Source: Miscanthus floridulus (lineage: Eukaryota; Streptophyta; Magnoliopsida; Poales; Poaceae). From it: a stretch of DNA of 64,000 nt. The stretch lies in NCBI RefSeq assembly GCF_019320115.1, contig NC_089597.1:121816951-121880950 (forward strand), given 5' to 3'. The position numbers and the translations under genes are program-made. Shown here piece by piece: positions 11,708 to 23,108 of this stretch (the first letter of the stretch is position 1; every line of letters begins with the position of its first letter). Under the pieces are notes generated by a model, which ran no database searches, was not told the DNA's origin, and was given only the letters and a program-made list of their open reading frames with translations.

Positions 11708-12056
11708 AATTAGATGAAGAACACATCAATGCAACTACCGAACTACGTATAGATGATGATGAAAAGAGAGTGCATGCATGATTGATCATTTGGTTACGTG
11801 CCATGAAAAGCTAGGTGAGGAGGATCCAAGGGGTGGCGCTCTTCTGGACGAAGATGAAGTGGAGGACGAAGCCGACGAGGGAGAGCTGGACGAAGGAGCG
11901 CGCGACGACGTAGATCATCTCGGCCTCGATCCCCAGGCGCTGCGTGAAGCTGAGCATGACGGCCATGGTGACCACGGCGGTGGCAGTGGCCGGCTTGAGC
12001 ATGCCCCAAAGGAAGTCTCGCCATACCATGGAAAAATTTTGTGCACTCATCCCCAA
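10878..12056 (-). pseudogene. STAR2: STAR2/ALS3-like membrane subunit, copy A, broken
   Basis: STAR2/ALS3 (UPF0014 family, about seven membrane segments) is the membrane partner of STAR1; the pair acts in aluminium tolerance. Exon 2 (11583-11338, 82 residues, with YTAGQRAK and TGVTMKKLRDD) and exon 3 (11195-10878, 105 residues, with ETALALGATP and SLPGAMTGLI-like NLPGAMTGLI, ending in FRNDD) are intact. Exon 1 is not: its first 21 or so codons are replaced by LINE sequence, homology to copy B starting at about 12023 (WRDFL), and a TAG stop (11811-11813) stands where copy B has Tyr93, three codons before the exon end. A LINE-derived ATG at 12056 happens to be in frame. Without stop readthrough no full protein can be made. 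Exon 2 differs from copy B at about 19 of 246 bases. Confidence 0.85.
11673..11705. repeat. Run of 33 G in STAR2-A intron 1
   Basis: An uninterrupted run of 33 guanines (C on the coding strand of STAR2-A) lies in intron 1. The matching intron of copy B has none. Such a run is unstable in replication and cloning, so the count may not be exact. Confidence 0.95.
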
Positions 12057-13135
12057 GTTTGATTCTATTGACTGTATATCTCTTCCTCCAATAGAGATTC
12101 TTGTAGTGCAAAAGAGTTTGGAGCTGATTCTTGATCAATCTTCTCAAATTGGCCTCTGGGTTGTACAGGTGTCTAGCATCTTCGAGGGCATCCAGAAAAC
12201 TGATGACAATGTTACAGTTCCCTATTAGCAACTTTAGGTTGGACAGATTATGGCTCCAGCTCTTCAATTCAGCTCTGAGTTTCTTGAACTTCGCAGAGAT
12301 AGTTTTGTGGGATTAGAGGCCACTGGGGTAGATAATCAGCTATCTTGCACTGTTGTTAGGAAACTATCATGTTCTACCTAGAAATTCTCAAATCTAAAGA
12401 CATTGGAGTGAGGTATCTGAGTGCTGATAATAATTTTGCAGGGGATGTGGTCTGATGTAATTTTTGCCAGGGCTAGCACTTCAGTGTTTGGAAAGTCCAG
12501 AGTCCAATTTGGTGACGTAAAAAATCTGTCAAGCTGCTCAAGCAAGGGATCAGACTGCATATTACTCCACGTATAGGCTCTTCCTTTCAAGGGGAGTTCT
12601 ATGAGCCCTAAGTGCCCGATGGCATCATTGAAGACAAGTGTATCTGCTAGATTACCCCCTGGCCTATTGCGGTTATTTAGAGAACGATAGAAGTTGAAGT
12701 CACCTAAGAAAATCCAATTCATCGAATCATCTATCTCGTGACCTTTGAACCAATTGATAAATGTAGTACGTGCTGGATCATCACAGGGCCTGTAGACATT
12801 TGTCAGAAACCAAGTGTCACCATTGTGAGCAGAAGTAAAATTCACTGTAATACTGAAGCTTTGTTTATCCACAATCACACCCCGAAAGATGGAGCTGTTC
12901 CAAAGCACAAGGAGCACCCCCGAAGCCCCAACAGATGGAATGTAATCAAAATGATCAAAGCGTCTTGGAGCAAATTTGCGGATGAAAGACATTTCAAAAT
13001 GCTCCTGCTTAGTCTCCTAAAGACAAACAAGAGAGCAATCACTCTCCTCAATCTTATCCCATACTGCATCACACTTTTCCATAGCATTGATACCCCGCAC
13101 ATTCCAACATAAAATGTTCCAACTACGATTATTCA
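12020..13135 (-). pseudogene. LINE ORF2 5' part (endonuclease and start of RT)
   Basis: The frame starts at the ATG at 13135 with NILCWNVRG, the hallmark opening of plant L1-type ORF2, then continues as an apurinic-type endonuclease: LVCL-stop-ETK (a stop replaces the usual Gln), WIFLGDFNFYR, and SDHIPC near 12430. The next part (about 12140-12030) contains LYWRKRYTVNRIKLGDEC and TKFFH, which precede the reverse transcriptase in these elements. The RT itself is missing: at 12020-12023 the sequence passes directly into STAR2-A exon 1, with TGGC common to both sides. The element is dead. Confidence 0.8.
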
Positions 13136-13429
13136 TTAGGAAATGACGATTGCATCAGCGCTTCATCTGAGAGCTCACTAGGAGCAACTCCACAGTCAAT
13201 TCCCCAGCCCTGGAGAACTGGTATTGATACTGGTCTGGCTTGGCCTGTATTCTCATCGATCTGGACAACACATATCTTGCGTTTCTTTGTAGGCTCTCTA
13301 TTCAGTCTATCCAGGCAGAAACCATCAGTTTGTTGAGTCTGGTACTGCGCCTGACACTTCCTTCTACCAGAGGAATGGATGGATTAGAAGCTTCTATTGG
13401 CAAGGAGATGACAGTCGCCGTCCTGTTCT

Positions 13430-14633
13430 TTCAGCCTCTGGTGACTGGTGGGCTGGGCTAAAATTGTCCCATTTGAAATTCAAAACTAGCTGAGCCGGAG
13501 GACCGTGGGCTTTGAGATCCACCTCCCAAGCTCAGGGACAAACCACTCTCTTGCAAGGGGATAGCATTTTTTGACACTAAGAGGTCCTTGTGAACATCAT
13601 GAGCGGCGCGATGCTTGGCTTCAACAATGTATGGCCAGAGTTGTAAAGCTAAAGCATGAAGGCATGGGCGCCATTGCACAATTTCCACTCCAGAAGAAGG
13701 AGCGATGTCTTCAGTTGCTACCTAATTCTGTACCACCCCACGGTCAACCAGTATGGGCCTGAACATGATGGCAACCCCTGGATGAGTAAGAGAGCCATCT
13801 GGTTGAGCAGAACTTGGGATGCCCCTCCTATGGAATAGACTGACTGTGGGACCTGTGAAGGTATTGAGCCCACCACTTTGAGCTTGTGGTGCAGACTGCA
13901 CAATGGGAGACACATTGACCTCCTCCCTAAGCTGCAAGTTTTCTGCTAGGACCTTGAGCATTATAGCATGAACCATCAGCCAATAGGGTACCAAGTCCAG
14001 ACCATTGGGTACAAAAATGTCATCTTCGACTTCCTATATATCGAGTATACCTTTGTCAATGATTTTAGAACCCACTGTAAAGGACTGAGCAGAGATAGTG
14101 CTAGGCTATTTAGGATCAAAGGGTTGATGCCCCTCATGGTGAAGCCATCCAACAATCCATAGCGGCTGTATAATAGCTGGTCTGCACAGAGTTTGTTCGC
14201 TACCATTAATTTAAGAGCTTCTGTTTGAGGGTTCAACTGTTGCTCGGTTTGGGAACACAAAGAGTCTGGCTTCTCAGCATTATCAGCGCTAGAATTGAGG
14301 GAGTCATGGGAATCAAAACGATTAGGTGAGGTTGCCTTCTGAATCCATATTTGGTTGGGCCGGGCTTTGATGAGACATTTCCTCTGAACATGACCATAGT
14401 TATAGCAGGCCCAGCATCTGATTTTGCTAACGTAGGATGAACGATCGTGTCTGACTCCCAGGCAATGGCTGTAGCTCACAAGACCCAAAGAAAGATTTGT
14501 ATTCGAATCCAAACCATTAGCCTCCAAAGAATCCGCCGCGCATTTAGCATCGGAGGAAGGCGGCTGGGGGCTATCACAAAGAACACGGCCACGATCAAGA
14601 TGAAACTCGAATTTGTCCCCAATGTAAGCCAAG
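13430..14633 (-). pseudogene. LINE ORF1 3' part with zinc knuckle
   Basis: Read on the minus strand, this continues the LINE ORF1 that begins at 25744 and is split by the Maximus-like element. It contains one CCHC knuckle, CWACYNYGHVQRKC (about 14425-14380), typical of the nucleic-acid binding ORF1 protein of plant L1 elements. Several frame breaks occur between 13976 and 13430. ORF2 follows at 13135. Confidence 0.65.
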
Positions 14634-16604
14634 TGAAAGGTCCTAATATGGCTAGAGGGGGGTGAATAGCCTATTTAAAAATCTACAAATCAACTAGAGC
14701 AATTTGATTAGTATGACAAATAGCAAAATGCAAACTTGCTCTAGCTCTACAAGGGTTGCAAGCCACCTATCCAACAATTCTAGTGCAATGATAGCTAGAC
14801 GCTCAATTTGCTATGATACTACTCACTAAGAGCTCTCAAACTTGCTACACTAAAGACCTCTAGTAGATGAACTTAAATAACAAAACAAGCTCTCAATTCT
14901 AATTACACCAAAGAGCTTACCACAACTAGTTTGCAAGAATATAAAAGAGTGAGTAGAGTGATTATACCGCTGTGTAGAGGGATGAACCAATCACAAGATG
15001 AAGATGAAATCAATCACCGGGAGAATACCAAGGGGCAAGAGACAACCGATTTTCTCCTGAGGTTCACGTGCTTGCCAACACGCTACGTCCCCATTGTGTC
15101 GACCAACACTTGGTGGTTTGGCGGCTAAGAGGTGTTGCACAAACCTCGTCCACACAATTGGACACCACAAGAACCTACCCACAAGTGAGGTAACTCAATG
15201 ACACGAGCAATCCACTAGAGTTACCTTTCGGCACTCTGCCGGGGAAGGTATAAATCCCCTCACAATCACCGAAGATGGCCACGAACAATCACCAACCTGT
15301 GCCAATCCTCCACCGCTGCACCAAGCCGTCTAGGTGGTGGTAACCACCAAGAGCAACAAGCGAAATCCGTAGCAAAACATGAATACCAAGTGCCTCTAGA
15401 TGCAATCACTCAAGCAATGCACTTGGATCCTCTCCCAATCTCACAAAGATGATGAATCAATGATGAAGATGTGTGGGAGGGATTTGGCTAAGCTCACAAG
15501 GTTGCTATGTCAATGAAAATGTGCAAGAGAGTGAGCTTGAGCCGGCCATGGGGCTTAAATAGAAACCCCCTCGAAATAGAGCCGTTGGGCTCCTCACTGC
15601 ACTGAACACGGGCCGACCAGACGCTCCGGTCATATTGACCGGACGCTGGACCTCAGTGTCTGGTCGTGCGATGTGCGCCGTGTCTCATCGGCTTCAAACG
15701 CCGATCGCCCGATTTCAACGGTCAAGAGATGACCGGACGCGTCAGTTAGAAAGTGACCGGACGCTGGACCTCAGTGTTCGGTCGTTTCCAGTAAGGTTCC
15801 AAACATGAATTTTCACAACCGGACACGTCCGGTCATGCTCGACTGGACTCACCCAGTGTCCGGTCACTCAATGTCTCCACTGTGCACCACACGTCAGCGT
15901 ACGTCAGCATTGACCAGACGCACCTTGCCAGCGTTTGGTCACTCTTCGCACCAGCGTCCAGTCATAAGACCGAGACGCGTGCTCACTGCTACTACTGACC
16001 GGACTCTGAACCCAGTGTCCGATCACTACACCACCAGCGTCTGGTCACTCTGTGAACCCCTTGTCTTTTCAGTCTAGGGCACCGGTGGCACCATCGGACT
16101 GTCCGCACTCTACGGGCGGACACTCCGCCGATGAAGTTTCCTACCCTTGCTCAAATGTGCTAACCACCAAGTGTATCACCTTGTGCACATGTGTTAGCTT
16201 ATTTTCACAAACATTTTCAAGGGTGTTAGCACTCCACTAGATCCTAAATGCATATGCAATGAGTTAGAGCATCTAGTAGCACTTTGATAACCGCATTTCA
16301 ATACGAGTTTCACCCCTCTTAATAGTACGGCTATCTAACCTAAATATGATCACACTCGCTAAGTGTCTTGATTACCGAAACAAAATGGCTCCTACTATTT
16401 ATACCTTTGCCTTGAGCCTTTTGTTTTTCTCTTTCTTCTTTTCCAAGTTTAAGCATTTGATCATCACCATGCCATCACCATTGTCATGATCTTCGCCATT
16501 TGCTTCATCACTTGGAGTAGTGCTACCTATCTCATAATCACTTTGATAAACTCGGTTAGCACTTAGGGTTTCATCAATTAACCAAAACCAAACTAGAGCT
16601 TTCA
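14634..16604 (-). repeat. 3' LTR of the Maximus-like element
   Basis: Compared with the other LTR by eye, the first 385 or so aligned bases differ by about 10 substitutions and two single-base indels. A 32-base segment near 15010-15045 is present here only. The CCGGAC/GTCCGG words in the 15605-16060 block are more decayed than in the other LTR. Confidence 0.9.
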
Positions 16605-16620
16605 ATGTCCCCCTTTTTGG
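16605..16620 (-). promoter_or_regulatory. Polypurine tract of the Maximus-like element
   Basis: On the minus strand AAAAAGGGGGACAT lies directly before the 3' LTR, the standard site for priming plus-strand DNA synthesis. Confidence 0.8.
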
Positions 16621-17724
16621 TAATTGATGACAACCCTTACACAAAGATATGAATTGAGATTTAATTGAATCCACATTGCTTGCCCAAGCATATTTATCAT
16701 GTGTAAAAGAATATGGACAAGTTTCATGAACTCCAAATGGTATCCATTGCTCCCCCTACATATGTGCTAAGAGTTTGGATTGTAGCTTGCACATATGCTT
16801 AGATAGGAAATATAGGAGTCAATTTCTACCAAATGATGCTAAGGTATAAGAGATGGACCTTTAAAGCGTGATACCAATCGGAGTGCACCAATATACCATC
16901 CTTAGCACCATTAGTAACTAGACATACACAAAAACTAGAATACCCCATGAGATCAATATTACAAATAAGGGTCTAGTTTCCATAGAATGAACATGGGTCT
17001 AGTTACTTTAGCCTATGCATGCTAGTTTTTCATTTCAACATTCAAACCTATAACTAGCATACACCACACAAGCATGGATATTGAAATTAAGAACTTGTAC
17101 CATGCAAGCAAATATATGAAATGCACATTCAAATGCATCATACAAGTTTATGAGCTTGCTCCCCCTACTTGTGTGCAATTTTGATTGATCCCCTTACAAT
17201 GTCATTTCATTTGTTTGCTCCTCCTATCCTACTATCTTTGTGAATTTCTCTCCCCCTTTGTCAACAATTGGCACAAAAGGTGAGCTCAAATTATAGATAG
17301 GTTAGGGTGAAACCATGTGAAATGAGGATCATTTTCCCAATTTGGTTCAATCTAGATTACTTGCAAAAGTTATTTAACTCGGTTTGATCCAAGGACAAGC
17401 TTCTTCACACCTCCAAATAAGGGTTATCTTGTATCATGTTGAGTTAAACACTTATAGCTCATTTTATAGATCAAACACTAAGTTTACAAGCCCACAAACA
17501 TGTCATATGGTACCACTAGATCATTTCAAGCATACAAGCAATAGTTGTACCATACAAGCATCAAATTCATTTGATTTTCATGAATGAGCCTAGGACATGA
17601 TAGGAATGACTAGATGCACTAAACAAGTCCTTAGCAATGGATGGATGGATGATATGTCAATCAATTTTACCTTGCTTTGCTCAAAGGAGAGGCATGTCAT
17701 ATAGTGGGGGTGCATCAACACATA

Positions 17725-20700
17725 TTGGAGAAGTCAAGTATGTTCAATTCATTTCTTAGCTTGCAAAACCTCTTCTCATCAAGTGGCTTAGTGAATATGT
17801 CGGCAAGTTGAGCTTCGATGCCCACACTCTCTATGCAAATGTCCCCTTTTTATTGGTGATCTCTTATGAAGTGATGACGGACATCTATATACTTTGTTCT
17901 TGAGTGTTGAACCGGGTTGTTGGTGAGCTTTACAGCACTTTCATTGTCACATAGCAATGGCACTTGCTTGAACTTGATTCCAAAATCACTCAAAGTGGCC
18001 TTCATCCAAAGTAATTGTGCACAACAACTACCGGTCGAAATGTACTCCGCTTCGGTGGTTGAAAGTGCTACACTATTTTGCTTCTTTGATGACCAAGATA
18101 CAAGTGATCTTCCCAATAGTTGACATGTGCGCGATGTGCTCTTTCTCTCAACTTTGCATCCCGCATAATCGGAGTCCGAATATCCAATCAACTCAAATCT
18201 TGCTCCTTTGGGATACCATAATCCAACATGTTGTGTATGCTTCAAGTACCTCAATATTCTCTTAGTTGCCTTCAAATGACTTTCTCTTGGTGAGGCTTGA
18301 AATCTAGCACACATGCATACACTAAATATCACATCCGGCCTTGATGCGGTCACATAGAGTAGACTTCCAATCATTGACCGATACATCTTTTGATCCACCA
18401 TGTTGCCACTAGCATCACTATCCAAGCTTCCACTTGTCCCCATTGGTGTACTAATAGCTTTACTATCATCCATTCCAAACTTCTTGAGCATGTCCTTGAT
18501 GTACTTGCCTTGACTCACAAATGTGCCATTCTTCATTTGCTTGATTTGAAGACCAAGGAAGTAACTAAGCTCTCCAATCATAGACATCTCAAACTCACTT
18601 GCCATCATCTTGCCAAACTCCTCATAAAAATCTTGATTTGTTGACCCAAAAATGATATCATCAACATAGATTTGCATTACAAACAAGTCATTTCCAAGCT
18701 TCTTGGTGAAGAGAGTGGTGTCAACCTTTCCCATCTTGAATCCCTTAGAGAGTAGGAAGTCCCTCAATCTCTCATACCATGCTCTAGGTGCTTGCTTCAA
18801 TCCATACAAAGCCTTTCTTAACTTGTACACATGGTTGGGTTTCTTTTCATCCTCAAAACCGGGAGGTTGCTCAACATACACAAGCTCATTGATGTACCCA
18901 TTGAGAAATGCACTCTTCACATCCATTTGATACAACTTGATGTTGTGGGCACAAGCATAAACTAGTAAGATCCTAATTGCTTCTAATCTTGCAACCGGGG
19001 CATATGTTTCTCCAAAGTCAAGACCTTCAATTTGAGTGTAACCTTGAGCCACTAATCTTGCTTTGTTTCTTATTACTATTCCATCTTGATCTTGCTTGTT
19101 CCAAAAGACCCACTTGGTTCCAATCACATTATGATCCTTAGGCCTCTCAACTAAATCCCATACTTGGTTTCTTGTGAAGTTATTTAGCTCTTCATGCATA
19201 GCATTGACCCAATCAACATCCCTCAAAGCTTCATCTATCTTCTTAGGTTCAATGGATGACACAAATGAGAAATGCTCACAAAATGAAGCCAATCTTGATC
19301 TTGTTTGCACACCTCTTGAAATATCACTAATAATAGTGTCCAATGAATGATCTCTTTCAACATTGGTTGGTTGAAGCACTTGCACTTGATTGCTAGCATT
19401 TAATTGATCACTTGGTTAAGATGATGAACTAGCCATTTGTTGATCTTGCACATTGCCATCACTAGTGCTTGCTTGGATTTGATCATAAGAACCACTAGCT
19501 TGCACATTTGAGTTAGAGAGTACTTGATTCTTGTCATCTTCAACATCAATCACCACTCTAGGCCTTAACTCACCAATGTTCATGTTTCTCATTGCCTTGA
19601 CCAATTGAGTGCCTTTCACATCATATAGATTCTCATCTTCCTCTTGGGAACCATTTGTTTCGTCAAACTCCACATCATGAACCTCTTCAAGAGTACCACT
19701 AGCCAAATTCTAAACTCTATAAGCCTTGCTAGTAGTGGAGTAACCAAGCAAGAAACCTTCATCACATTTCTTTTCAAACTTGGTCAATCTAGTGCGTTTC
19801 TTCAATATGTAGCATTTACAACCAAAACCCTGAAAGTATGCTATGTTGGGCTTTCTTCCATTCAAAAGCTCATAAGGTGTCTTCTCCATCATGGGGTGAC
19901 AATAGAGTCGGTTGCTATAATAGCAAGCCGTGTTGATTGCTTCGGCCCAAAATGAATGACTCACATTGTACTCACTCAACATTGATCTTACCATGTCAAT
20001 CAAAGTTCTATTCTTCCTTTCAACTAAGCCATTTGATTGAGTGTACTTGGCCGAGAATTGATGTCTAATTCCAAATTCATCACACAACTCATCAATTCTA
20101 GTGTTCTTGAATTCACTACCATTGTCACTTCTAACTTTCTTGATGGTTGTTTCAAACTCATTGTGAATGCCCTTGATAAATGATTTGAATGTTGCAAACA
20201 CATCACTCTTGTCAACAAGAAAGAACACCCATGTGTATCTAGTGAAATCATCCACAATCACAAATCCATATTTGTTTCCACCAATGCTAGTGTATGTGGT
20301 TGGTCCAAACAAGTCCATGTGCATCAACTCAAATGCCTTGGATGTGCTCTTCTTAGGATGCGTGTTACCAACTTGCTTTCCAGCTTGACATGCACTACAT
20401 AGCTTATCCTTCTCAAATGTGACATCTTTCAAGCCTCTAACTAAGTCATGCTTAATCAATTTGTTCAATTGTTTCATTCCAACATGACCAAGCCTTCTAT
20501 GCCATAACCAACCCATGCTAGACTTAGTGATCAAACATGTTGACAATTGAGCTTTTCTAGCATTGAAATCAACCAAGTATAGATTCTCATATCTAAATCC
20601 TTTGAATATCAAGTTAGAGCCATCTACACTTATAATCTCTACATCATCCACACCAAATATGCACTTGAAACCAAGATCACACAATTGAGCTACCGATAAT

Positions 20701-20925
20701 AGGTTGAAGTTCAAGCTCTCTACTAGTAGCACATTAGAGATACTCAAATCATTGGATATTGCAATCTTACCAAGCCCTTTGACCTTCCCTTTGCCATTGT
20801 CACCAAATGTGATACTATCAATCCCATTGCTCTTGTTTTCATTGATTGAATTGAACATTCTTGGATCACCGGTCATGTGTTGTGTGCACCCACTATCAAG
20901 CACCCAATGCCTTCCTCTGGCTTTA
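17725..20925 (-). pseudogene. Copia pol: protease, integrase, RT, RNase H (broken)
   Basis: Read from 20925 leftwards the frame gives protease (LDSGCTQHMTG), a GAG-pre-integrase HHCC segment (LWHRRLGHVG, CSACQAGKQ), integrase with HMDLFGP, SDNGSEF and NGLVERKNRT, then reverse transcriptase with an intact YVDDIIFGS and RNase H with YSDSDYAGC and ALSTTEAEYI. The protein would drive reverse transcription and integration of the element. Three in-frame stops interrupt one otherwise continuous frame: TAG at 19712-19710, TAA at 19418-19416 and TAA at 17852-17850. The last one cuts off the conserved end (DIFTKPL at about 17790). All three could come from single G-to-A or C-to-T changes. Confidence 0.88.
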
Positions 20926-20946
20926 TAATTGACCTACAAAAGAAGA

Positions 20947-23048
20947 TCAATTCTTTTTAGGTACTCCAACTTGCTTGGGTCCTTGAAGGTTAGTTACCAA
21001 GGTCTTTGGTACCCAAATGGCCTTCTTCTTTGGGCCCACAATTGGTGTACCAATGAACTTAGCCTTCACACCATTGGCACCCTTAAAAAGCATGTAACAA
21101 GAATCAAATTTAATTGAGGATACATTAGGTAGCTTGTTCTTGTTAATCTTGCAATTTTGCTCTATATGTCCAACTTGCTTGCATCTATTGCAAAACCGAC
21201 CATTGCCCTTCACAAAGCTAACTTTAGGAGTGACAAAGGCCGCCTTGCCTTTCTTGGGGGTATAGCCTAATCCCTCTTTGTTGAGAGAAAACCTTTGGCT
21301 ATCCAAGCACTTTAGCAAGCGGGCATCTCCACCATAGGCATTGCCTAAGGCACGAGTGAGCTCATTCACCTCCTTCTTGAGGGTCTCATTTTCCACTTTT
21401 AGTGAGTTTTCACAAGTGAGACCATCACTCAAGGGTGAAGTGGAAGTGGTAGTGCTACAAGAAGTGTTAGTGGGAGCAACAAAAATAGATTCATCAATAA
21501 GATCACATGTTAGGCCCACATCACATGATATGATCACTTGCTCCTTCTTAGCTTCCTCCACTTTGACTTGCTCAATGAGAGAGGAGTGAGCCTTTTCAAG
21601 CTTAGAGTGAGCTTTGCCAAGCTTCTCATGGGCTTCCATTAGCCTCTCATGAGTAGCATTGAGCTCATCAAAGGATTGCTCAAGAAATTTTACTTTCTTG
21701 CGCAATTCTTTGCACTCCTTTCTCTTCATCTCATTGCAAGCGTGCACTTGTTCACACATGTCCAAGAGCTCCTCCTTGGTGTACTCCTCATCCTCATCAT
21801 CATCGTCATTATCATTCCTACAAGAGTCACTTTCACATTCATCATCATCACTCTTATTATATTTTACCTTGGTAGGCTTTGCCATGAGACATGTCGATGG
21901 AGTGTCGAAGATGGAGAGCTTCTTGTTGATGGCGATGCTTGCTAGTGCTCTCTTGATAGATTTCTTGTCATCATCACTAGAGCTATCACCATCTAAGGAA
22001 CCATCACTATCCCAAGTGACTACATAGCCTCCACCCTTCTTCTTCTTTTGGAAGGTCATTCTCTTCTCCTTCTTCTCCTTCTTTTCATTCTTATCTTTCT
22101 TGTGCTTCTTCTTCTCATCTTCATCATTATCATTATTGTAGGGACAATTTGCTACAACATGATCAGGACTCTTGCAATTGTAGCATCTTCTCACATATTC
22201 TTTGCTTTTGGTGTGATCTCTTCTTTTTCTTGCACCATAGCCCTTCTTCTTTATGAATTTTCCCATCTTGCGTACAAAGAGGGCCATAGCTTCATCATCA
22301 ATATCACTAAGATCATCATCATCGCTTGATTCTTTCTTGGACTTGCCCTTGTTCTTGGATGATGATGAGCTAGCCTTGAATGCTATACTCTTCTTCTTCT
22401 TGTCTTCTTCTTCCTTCTTGTCATCCTTGTCATCCCCTCCCTTTCCACACGGTATGTCTCTTGGGTCATGACATCACCTAGTACTTGGTTGGGGGTAATC
22501 TCCTTCAATCCTCCTCTTATGATGAGCAATCTCAACATCTCAAATCTTGGAGGTAGACACATCAAGAACCGATGAGAGACATCATCATCCTTGATCTTCT
22601 CTCCCAATGCCTTCAAATCATTGACAATCACTTGCAATCGATGGAACATCTCTAGAATGCTCTCATCTTCCTTCATCTTGAAGCTTATCAACTTGTCCTT
22701 GAGGATATACAATTTGGCACTCTTCACCGTCGGTGTGCCCTCATATGTTTCTTCCAATCTTTTCCACACCTCATTTGCTCTTTCACAATCCTTGATTTGC
22801 TCAAACACCTTGGAATCAATGGCATTGTATATGGTGTTGAGAGCCTTTGTATTGCATTGCTTGTTGATCTTATCTTGGTTGGTGGGATCATCGGGATCAA
22901 TGATAGCATAGTCATTCTTGGTCACTTCCCATACTTGATCATTGATTGAACCAAGATACATCCTCATCTTTCTCTTCCAATAATCATAGCATGTGCCATC
23001 AAAGAACGGTGGTTTGCCCCCCACATGGTTGAACACAACTTGAGCCAT
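20947..23048 (-). pseudogene. Copia gag with two zinc knuckles (frameshifted)
   Basis: The capsid-type N-terminus starts MAQVVFNHVGGKPPFFDG and includes the UBN2-type segment LWKRLEETYEG-like VWKRLEETYEG. A one-base change in the G-rich run near 22437-22442 shifts the frame; the remainder continues from about 22380 to 20947. It carries CCHC knuckles CYNCKSPDHVVANC and CNRCKQVGHIEQNC and a long lysine- and aspartate-rich coiled-coil region. Gag packages the element RNA. The stop at 20947 and the pol frame are offset, as often in this lineage. Confidence 0.85.
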
Positions 23049-23093
23049 AATTTAACACCGAGGTTGTTAAGCCTTCAATCAAACAGTGACCAC

Positions 23094-23106
23094 GGCTCTG
23101 ATACCA
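23094..23106 (-). promoter_or_regulatory. Primer-binding site for initiator Met tRNA
   Basis: On the minus strand TGGTATCAGAGCC begins two bases after the 5' LTR and matches the 3' end of plant initiator methionine tRNA over 13 bases. It fixes the direction of the element. Confidence 0.9.
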
Positions 23107-23108
23107 CT

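Noticed and set aside
22048..22329. Leucine/isoleucine-rich plus-strand frame resembling a membrane protein
   Set aside because: It is the complement of the lysine- and glutamate-rich gag coiled-coil of the Maximus-like element.
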